Shown here piece after piece: positions 1 through 9,500 of a DNA stretch of 64,000 nucleotides. This stretch comes from Spongilla lacustris. Lineage: Eukaryota > Porifera > Demospongiae > Spongillida > Spongillidae. The notes below the pieces were generated by a model. It was not told where the DNA came from. It saw only the letters and a list, made by a program, of their open reading frames with translations, and ran no database searches. Each line of letters begins with the position of its first letter. The first letter of the stretch is position 1. The stretch lies in NCBI GenBank assembly GCA_949361645.1, contig OX442417.1, forward strand, positions 17,145,427 through 17,209,426, read 5' to 3'. Position numbers and translations under genes: made by a program.

Positions 1-509
1 TATTGAAAATAGGAAGTCGATAGTGTTTAGCATTCGGAAGATATATCGATTCAAACAAGAATCATTTTTATAGCACTATAATGATATAAAAGGGTGACAT
101 TTTCGTGGAAACTGTCCCATGTATAATGAATATAAACGTGTATCACGTAATGCTATGAATAATTAGCAGAGGTCAAAGATTTATTAACCAAAATAGTTTC
201 ATGCACGAATGATGTATAATGATGTGTTATGGATGACAACTATGCACATTGGCTACAACACAAAGCTTTGTGATGATTTTCATTTTAGCACACTAAGAGA
301 AAATGCTACTATAATAGAGCGTACAGTAATTCCTACTCAATGTCAATTTTCACTGGAAATATTGTAAGTAACAAGACATAATCATGTGTGGAAAAAATAT
401 GTAGCATCAACGGATCTGATGTGCAATACATGCTCTATCATCTATTCATATGCTGCTTATTTGACACAAGAAAATTCATTATTGAATAGTATTTATTCTA
501 TGAATGCAG
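1..509. other. AT-rich sequence, no gene recognised
   Basis: No coding segment with convincing splice sites was seen. It is probably an intron or 5' flank of the gene whose first recognised exon is at 510. Confidence 0.4.
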
Positions 510-539
510 GGTGAATCAAGTTCAAGTTCCATCCAACAG
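510..539 (+). CDS. Gene A microexon (30 bp)
   Basis: A 30-bp exon between an acceptor ending TGCAG and a donor GTCAGT. It encodes ten residues, GESSSSSIQQ, in phase 0/0. The next exon (1495) opens with the same GES start and the same GCAGGGTGAATCAA junction, so the two exons look related by duplication. Confidence 0.5.
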
Positions 540-3500
540 GTCAGTGCCATGTACATGCATATGTTCCAAGCCACAATACATGTTCTATGCAAATTACATG
601 TACTTGTAATGTACAGTGGTGATTGAAAAAGGTTTTCATTACGCTATTACTATCACATGGTTATTCAAATACACGAAAAAAAAGTTATAGCAACAATCCT
701 CATTCTGGTCATCATTTCTCACGTTTAGATATATTTTATTTATGATTCACAAACACATTAATAGTGCCTGAATATGTAGCCGTTTATTAAATGGTGCTAT
801 ACATGGTAACTAAGGGTGAATCCAGCGAGAGGACACTAACATTTGACTCAAGACATTATTCGCAAGTCCGACACAAGTAGTGTGTCCCTAAATAATGAGC
901 ATGTGCGATGATATCCCCCTTTCTGAAATCGGATACATGTGCACATTTTCATTGCTCTTTGTAGCTCTTAGCTCAATTTATGGTTGGACCCACTAATTCA
1001 TGGGTTGCACTCTTCATAAGACTTAGCTAAAAATGGCACCTATAGTTCAATACTTAGGTGTGTCTTGTTCTTAGCAGCAGGCCACACCGATGAAACTAGC
1101 AGCATTTATAGTTATGACATTATTGCATTGTCACAAATGGTTATTGCAGTTGTTTAAAACTGCATGTCACTAGTACTCTAACAGTGTGATGGCAACGGCT
1201 ATACAATTTGATTGTATGATTTTTATGTTGCTATTAGCTTTGTAATAATACCAGATCAATGGATAACAGTCATTTATCACTTACCTTGTGCTGCAAGTTA
1301 GATAGCCATTAAATTAACCTAGGATAACTGTACGACACCAACTGTCTTAATATTAGACCTTCATGTACCTGTACAAATTTCTCTTAAATGTATTCCAACA
1401 TTTACGTGAAGAAATTAAATTACTGGTTAGGACAATTAATAACATATGCTTATTTGCAATTGTACGATCATGGGTGACTGTATTGTGTATGCAGGGTGAA
1501 TCAATTTCTGTGGCTGGATCTCTACAACATGTTGGACCTCAACAACAGGCTGGATCTGTACAACAGGCTGAATCTCTACAACAGGCTGGATCACTACAAC
1601 AGGCTGGATATCTGCAACAGGCTGGATCTGTACAACAGGCTGGATCTGTACAACAGGCTGGATCTGTACAACAGGCTGGATCTGTACAACAGGCTGGATC
1701 TGTACAACAGGCTGGATCTGTACAACAGGCTGGATCTGTACAACAGGCTGGATATCTGCAACAGGCTGGATCTCTCCAACAGGCTGGATATCTACATCAG
1801 GCTGGATATCTGCAACAGGCTGGATCTGTACAACAGGCTGGATTTCTACAACAGGCTGGATCTGTACAACAGGCTGGATCTGTACAACAGGCTGGATCTG
1901 TACAACAGGCTGGATATCTGCAACAGGCTGGATCTCTCCAACAGGCTGGATATCTACATCAGGCTGGATATCTGCAACAGGCTGGATCTGTACAACAGGC
2001 TGGATCTGTACAACAGGCTGGATCTCTACAACAGGTACCTAGCTTTTTTTATGAATAGTTAATTATAACGTAACTTGTTTTTTCAATGTTCTCTATATTG
2101 CATGCACATTATTTAAACTGGGATATGGAAGGAATTTTTTTTAGCAGTGCTACACACTTTTGAAAATTTAGTAAGCTGCCCTAAATTCAAGAGTAAAAAA
2201 GTTGTTTTTTATTGCTCTCAGGAATTGTAAGCATACATATTAAAGGTTTTTTTTCAATACTATTTACAGGTGTAATAATGTTAGCTCCTGCAGATCTTAG
2301 GTGGTTTGTCCAATATGTATGGATTAAAATGGATTTTAGAAAAAAAATTATTAACTTTGATGTTAAAAATGATGTATTAAAACTGTAAAGACCAGTACAT
2401 AGACTCTGAGCATTACGTTCACCTTCATATATTAATTCAATTGTTAAAACGTAGAAAACAATAGCATAAGATAATTAAAGACCTTGAGTTATATTATTAT
2501 GTATTGACATGGTGTCAGGAATAAATATAAATGTTATAGGTGAACATGACTTCTTCTGGCATGATCTAGTTAATCTAGGGAAAACAGGTACATAAATATG
2601 GAGGTATTAAAACTGTTAGACAGTGGACTGTTTCCATTTTCAGGATGCTGTAATACGACAACATCCAGCAGATCAGCAGGTCAGGTTATTGTACTAGCAT
2701 TATTGTAAAGTTTATCAGAATTTAATATTTAATATTTAGTGGTCCCTATGGAAACCAATATTTTTCACGATTTGCTCCTTAACTTATTTATACGTCATTG
2801 CATATGGTACTAGCATATTAAAATCATGTAACCTGTATGCTTATTTATGGCTTGGTAATACTTTCATCATTGCAATTAATTCAATGTAATCATTATTTGA
2901 TGCTAAAGTCTAAGCCACATATTATATTCAAGTTAGTTCAGCAACTCTTCGGCTGAAGTTACTTAATGCCAGAATGTGACGGGCTGCACGTATATAATGT
3001 CAAATCTCAGGCAGTTCTAACTGATCATTCTCAAGTATTACATGCAATTTATACATCCAACCGCGTATGCGTATTGTAATTAATTTGTTCTTGGTGACGG
3101 CATCCGTCACACAGAATACAAGGGTACTGCAAGCCACTTGAATTGAATATTCAATCAGACTGTTTCATATGATTCTATGGTTATATAAATTTTACATTAT
3201 TCTTTTGGTTTCATTTAGTATGCATGCACTTGGATTATATTTTTCATTTTGTCTGGGTTGCGGGTCATTTATACACATTCAGGTTGAATGTATAAATGTA
3301 CTTGAAAATTCAGAGTAATGGTTGAAACTTAAAGCCCGCTATTGTTAAATTTATCTATTACATACATACATGTAGCATGTTAATTTTAGTTAAAGCAGCT
3401 CCCCAATTTATGAAACACTTATTTATTGAAAATGTACTTGATATGAAGAAATGTCAATAGAGTGAATGCTTCTATAAAAGAGATTATGTGTAATACGTAA

Positions 3501-6500
3501 TAGTAATATTTGTGAAAAACATGGAGATTGTTGTTTTAGCAAAAAACTCATTCTACCATGCACCTTGTTGATGAAATTTGTTGGATAATACTATTCATAT
3601 AAATAAGGCTGGTTACTAAATTTTCAGCTTTCATTGCTTATGGATTGGTATTATTACCCTAGAATAATAACATGAAAACTTTCTTTGTATTACAGTCCCC
3701 TGACATGAGCTTTATCAGAATGAGTTTATTGCTTGTGTTTATCATTGTTCAATCAAAAGCCATGCAGCTCTGGAATGAATGCCACCTTGTCGTCATATCG
3801 ACAACTTCAAGGCGTTCTTGGATTCAGACCATCCTTAGGAGCAAAACGTTCTCCAGACTTCAAATCATTGAAGTCCAAAAAAATGAAGCGAGAAGCTGTT
3901 TGGAGCCGGGAGGTAACCTGTCTTAGATTTAAAGATGAAATACAGTTTCCTGATGCCAATGAAAGAATCAAGCTGGCTGTAATGGGTTTGTCTAATGTAC
4001 TAGTAATGTTTAACATGTCTGGTGACAGTTTTCATATCCACGAGCAAATTTTGAAAGCGTTCCCTGCATTGAAAGATTGTGGTGGCTACAACCTTTTACG
4101 GCAGTCCAAAGGGTCAAATCTTATTTGTATTGAGCCACCTCCCGGTGGATACTCAGTCAAGTTTCTCTCTGATGTAGTGAATCGAGCCAAGCTATTTGTA
4201 CGTCCCTTACAAAGGGATATTGATGAGGAAACAAATACTACTCAGGTTTGTGTAATATTTAACAGTTTCTGTTGTGATTAATTTTACAATGATGTCGTGC
4301 TGGTTTTACTCACTGCTATAGTACAATCCAAGAGAGCCCATGGAGCTGTGTCTGAAATGTGGACACAATTTCTTCTTGACCCAATTGTATGCACATGTGG
4401 AAATCTGCTATGACAAATTGTAAGTTGTTATGCATGCATGACTTCTTTTCTTTTAATTTTACAATTCTACACAAGGGTATACATAAAAAATGTCACAATT
4501 GAAACTCTGTAGTATATGGCTAGATATGCATGCATGCAATGGATCTAAGCTTTGGTTATCTTGATATTTGTCCTATAAATGTTTTCATTATGTGTGAATG
4601 TATTTGAACAATAGAATGAAAATGTGATTGCACAGATAGTTTCCAACTGTTAGTCAGCTCCAAACTTATAAATATGCTTTCAATTACTTTTTTCCTGCCT
4701 AGCAGATGGATTGAAATGAAATTCAGTGCATGATTAGGAGTTTATAATTTTAAATTTTCACAGAGTAGGTTGTAAGGTGTTGTAGGGCTTGATTCACCAA
4801 TGATGGCCAAAGAATTTGTATTACACCTTTATATAGTACAGGATGTAGGCATTTCATTGGAACATTCCAACATTTGAATATACTATGTCTATCATATAAA
4901 TTTCTCACCTAGGCATCATTATTAACTTTGCTGTACAAAAAACGTTCCCTAGTGCGACAAAGCCAAACATGTATACATTTTGCAATGGAATCATTAAAAT
5001 GGCAATATTCACCTGGTGTTGTAATGGTGGAGGGTGTTGTTGATGTTGACAAAAATGATATGTTACAGCAACACAAAAGTTGTGGCAATGTACCTTGAAA
5101 ACTTGATGTCCATTTTAATTTACACTAACAGTGCCCTCCAACATGATAGCACAAAATTTCATTTGTGAATTGTGGCACAATTTTTATGTATTCATTGTAA
5201 ATGGCTACGTTTTGCTCTGTCACACTTGGGAACATTTTATCATATGTGATAACACATGATTTGTGCAACCTATCATATGACTATGTTTCTATGAACTCCT
5301 GTACTGTAATACAAAATGGCCATTTTGTACCATTGCTATAATAAAATAAGGTATAGAAATCATAGTACTTTTTGTGCCGAACCAATTTTTAAGAAATTAG
5401 TCGGAAAGCCACCAATTGTCTGGTAAAGCATATAAGTATCGCCTAGACATTTTGGCATTGTCATCTACCTTATATATATGGTGGACACTTCTCTATATGC
5501 TTTGAAAGTGACTTGGTTTTAGGTTTTGTGGTCACGAAACATTGTGATGGACTCTTTTCCTAGGCAATCAAGAGCCACTATTAATACGCTTTTAAGTGTC
5601 ATTTGGTTCTACTAGGAGGCCACAATGGATACCGTGTTGGCAGACAGATAGCTTAGTTCTTGTATAAAACTCATAGTTGTTTACCTCCTTCAAGGACTTT
5701 CATAGATAATTGAATATGATTTTTGTCTCGGTACGAAATAATCAATAACCGGACGGGAACAAACAATGGGAGAAATATTAGGCTCATGTGCTGTATATTT
5801 GTAGCAAGGCATTACATAAATAGAAACTACAGTGTGACTTAAGTGTCTAGCTGAGACCTGCATGATGTCAAATAGCACTTATGTGTGGACAGTATTAGAC
5901 GTTTGGGCCTGTGCACGACCAATATTTGGGTATGGAGTTGAGAACATAAGAAGTTGAATCTAAGTCCTCAGCGGAAGTAGTTGCAAGGCTGGTAGTAGCT
6001 CCAAACATCGTCTAAGGAGTTTAACTACTTAGTACACTGATTTAGTACACTGGTATTTGGGTGAATTGGTACCGTTCGGACAAAGTCAAAAATGTATAAC
6101 AATTTTATGTTAAAGAAAAACGATTTGATGCATATGGACTTCCTACCTTGAAAGGCTAAATGAAAGTTTAAAAATCGCCTACACATAGTTGTGCAAAAGT
6201 ACACCCATGTTTACATTCAAAACATAACATTAACAGTGTCACTACTTACATTTTGTATTGTTACTTAGGGAGGAAAGTGATTCTGAAGAACACAATCAAT
6301 TTCACTTAAGGTACGATTATTAAAAACCTTGTTCAGTAAAAAAATGTGCTTGGTATATGTTTAATGTATTTGAAGCTAGCAGTAAATACATAAAGTACAA
6401 TATGATAAAAATTACATTTAAATAAGTTAAACTGAGTTAAAAAGCATGAGTGCCAAATTTTCTATGGGCCTTTCCCATTACAGATGACTGTGATAGCAAG

Positions 6501-9500
6501 CACATAGTAGATAACTGACTTCAATGTCTAACAATCTGCTCAATCTTAACATGATACTTTGCATAATGGCATAATATAAAATACTGGTTACCATGGAAAA
6601 TTCTGATGATAGAAAAAGTACGTACAGAAAGAATGCTATAACTGCCTGCATTAGGTTTGACTCTATAAGCATCAGCCTGCACTGTTGATCAAAAGATACA
6701 ACAAAAACATATAGTTGCTGGAGTTATGGTACTATCTACCCCTAATATGTACATGTATCAGACCTTGGGTACAGTCAGCAGAGTCATATACTTTGCAATC
6801 GTTAAAATATATATATATAACAGTTTTAAAAATCCTTAATAATATGAACTAAAATCAAAGAAATGAAATATAACTTTTTAACAATTTACAATTAAGACAT
6901 CGTGTCTTAATAGTTAAGTATTCTATTCCAAGCTTTAAAGACATTAATGTTTTGTTATTAATGTTAATGATTGATTACCATACATACATTGCTCAATTTA
7001 AAATTAATTCACCATTTAGATTTCTTAGGTTTTACTGAGTTGAAATCTTGTAATAATATACGTTTGATAGTAGTCGTGCTTTGTGTACAACGAGTATTAT
7101 TTGTGACCAATATAAATTAATATTTCCTACATGTATTTGTGTTTAACTTCCTTTCATTGTGAAACACCCTTATTCTTTATGCTAGATGGAAGTATACAAA
7201 GTGTTTATCAAGCCTCTTTTTATATCATGTTCCAGTGTCACGCAGACACCCAGTGTATCAAAGACACCAGTGTCACGTTCCAGTCTCTCACAGACACCAG
7301 TGTTGTGTTCACGTTCCAGTGTCTCGCATATTCCTGTGTCAGTGTCACATTCAAGTGTCGTATCGCGTCCCAGTGTCTCACAGACATCAGTGTTACGTTC
7401 ACGTTCCAGTGCCTCTGAGATACCAATCTCTTGTTCCAGTGTTTCACAGACACCATTATCACGTTCCAGTGTTTCACATATTCCTGTGTCAGTGTCACAT
7501 TCAGGTGTCTCACATTTGCCGGTGTCACATCCCAGTGTCGCACAGACACCAGTGTTGCGTTCACGTTCCAGTGCCTCTGATATACTGGTGTCATGTTCCA
7601 GAGACTCACAGACACCATTGTCATGTTCCAGTGTTTCACATATTCCTGTGTCAGTGTCACATTCAGGTGTCTCCCAGATACAAGTGCCACATTCTAGTCA
7701 TTCCAGTGTCTCACAGATACCAGTGCCAACTTCCAGTGTGTTGTCCCAAACACCAGTGACAGTATTCCAGACACCTGCAGCTTTGGTGGTTTCTCAGCCA
7801 TTGCGCACAGAACCATGGATCAATATTTGTCATGCAAGTCCATTACACCACAAATATTTAACAAGAATGCTTTGTAACTTCAGTGTATATGTTATTAAGC
7901 CTCAAATATGTTGTATATATGCATGTTGCTGAAACTAAACATCATTATTTTATTAACTCTTATTGCTAGCCATCATGTTTTTAAGTACAGTGCAAGTATG
8001 TGCAATGAAACATATTACTCTATACATTGTTATTTTTATACAGAACAAGGATAGCGACTTGAACTATGCTATTGCACTAAGTACAATGGCGGAGGACATG
8101 CCAAAGTAAGTTTAATTAAAACTGTACTTTCTACTGATGCATTATAGTCCGTTACAGCATAGAAAAATTAAATATAACATGGCACTTATTGTACATTTTT
8201 GGTGTATTTGGGGTCTGAATAATGGACACAATACATTATTATCAGTATCCCATGAATTGAATAAGAACTTTTCACGATTGTTAACACTAAGCGCGTGTGG
8301 CTACTAATTAACTTCACGAGTTAAGGTACAAATGAATGGCTACTGGATCTGGAGGATGTACAATGAAACACTGAGCAAACTGTGCTTCACAGTATTATTT
8401 TTTGTTTACACGTGCTAAGAGGTGTCTAAAGTTGGTGCCAGTAATGAGGCAAATACATGTGCGTTAAGATTCAGTTCTTGACAGTATGTGATTAATATAT
8501 GAGAATTTAAAAGCACAATTGCATATACAAAATATTACATTTGTTTTTGGCCGGATGCGGTACTAAATAATACTCGAATTGGAATTAAAAATAATAAGTA
8601 CCCTGAATATACTTGAATGTATTGACAAGGTTTTCAGTGGCACAATGTAACATATTTATTTATATACTAAGCTGATAGGTTTTACAACAGGCATATATTA
8701 TTCATTAAGAAGCCATTAATGTTTACTTCCTCGATGGTGTCATGAACTTCAGTTGGAAAATGATGGTAAATAGTTATTCAAAGTGTGACGAGATAGCGTG
8801 GTAGCAACTTAATAGCAGCAGGTTTACAAGTATAGAACTGACTAACACTGAAGAAATATAGACTATATATGAACAAGCAGTCTGTCACCTGATTCCATGG
8901 GTTCAGTGCGCAAGTGTGTACTCTACACTGCTCCCTCTTTTCAATTAATGAGCGATGAAAGGCCCATAGAAGTCTGTCTGTTTCCGTACACGGTTTGGAT
9001 ACCTATTTGGAACCGGTACCATTCTCCTGTGGTCCTCTGGCACCGGTGCAGGCTCGGGAATTTCTGCGTGCCATATCGCCGGATCAGGTTCGTGTAGGTC
9101 AATTTCTGGAGGTGGGGCTGCCAAATCATCGTCTGTAGTAGTTCGCGAGTCCTAGAAATTGCTGCACTTCTCGTCGGGACTGTGGTGGCCAATTTGCAAC
9201 TGCCTCCGTTTTTGCTCGGGTCGGTGGTGATTCCCTCAGCTGACACAATATGTCCAAGAATGGCAACACGTTTCTGGCAGAGACGGCACTTTCCTGGTTT
9301 CAGCTTCAGCCCCGCCCCCCAGAGCCTTGCAAGAACACCACCAATATTGGACAGGTGGTCTGCAAAGGATGTCCCTACTACCATAATATCGCCAAAGTAC
9401 ACAAGGCAGGTAGACCATTTCAGACCACTCAGAACTCGATCCATTAGCCGCTGGAAAGTGGCGGGTGCATTGCATAGCCCAAAAGGCATTACACGAAATT

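Noticed and set aside
7238..7690. Minus-strand frame of HWNV repeats opposite the S/T-P exon
   Set aside because: Shadow of a tandem repeat. The plus-strand frame matches flanking splice phases.
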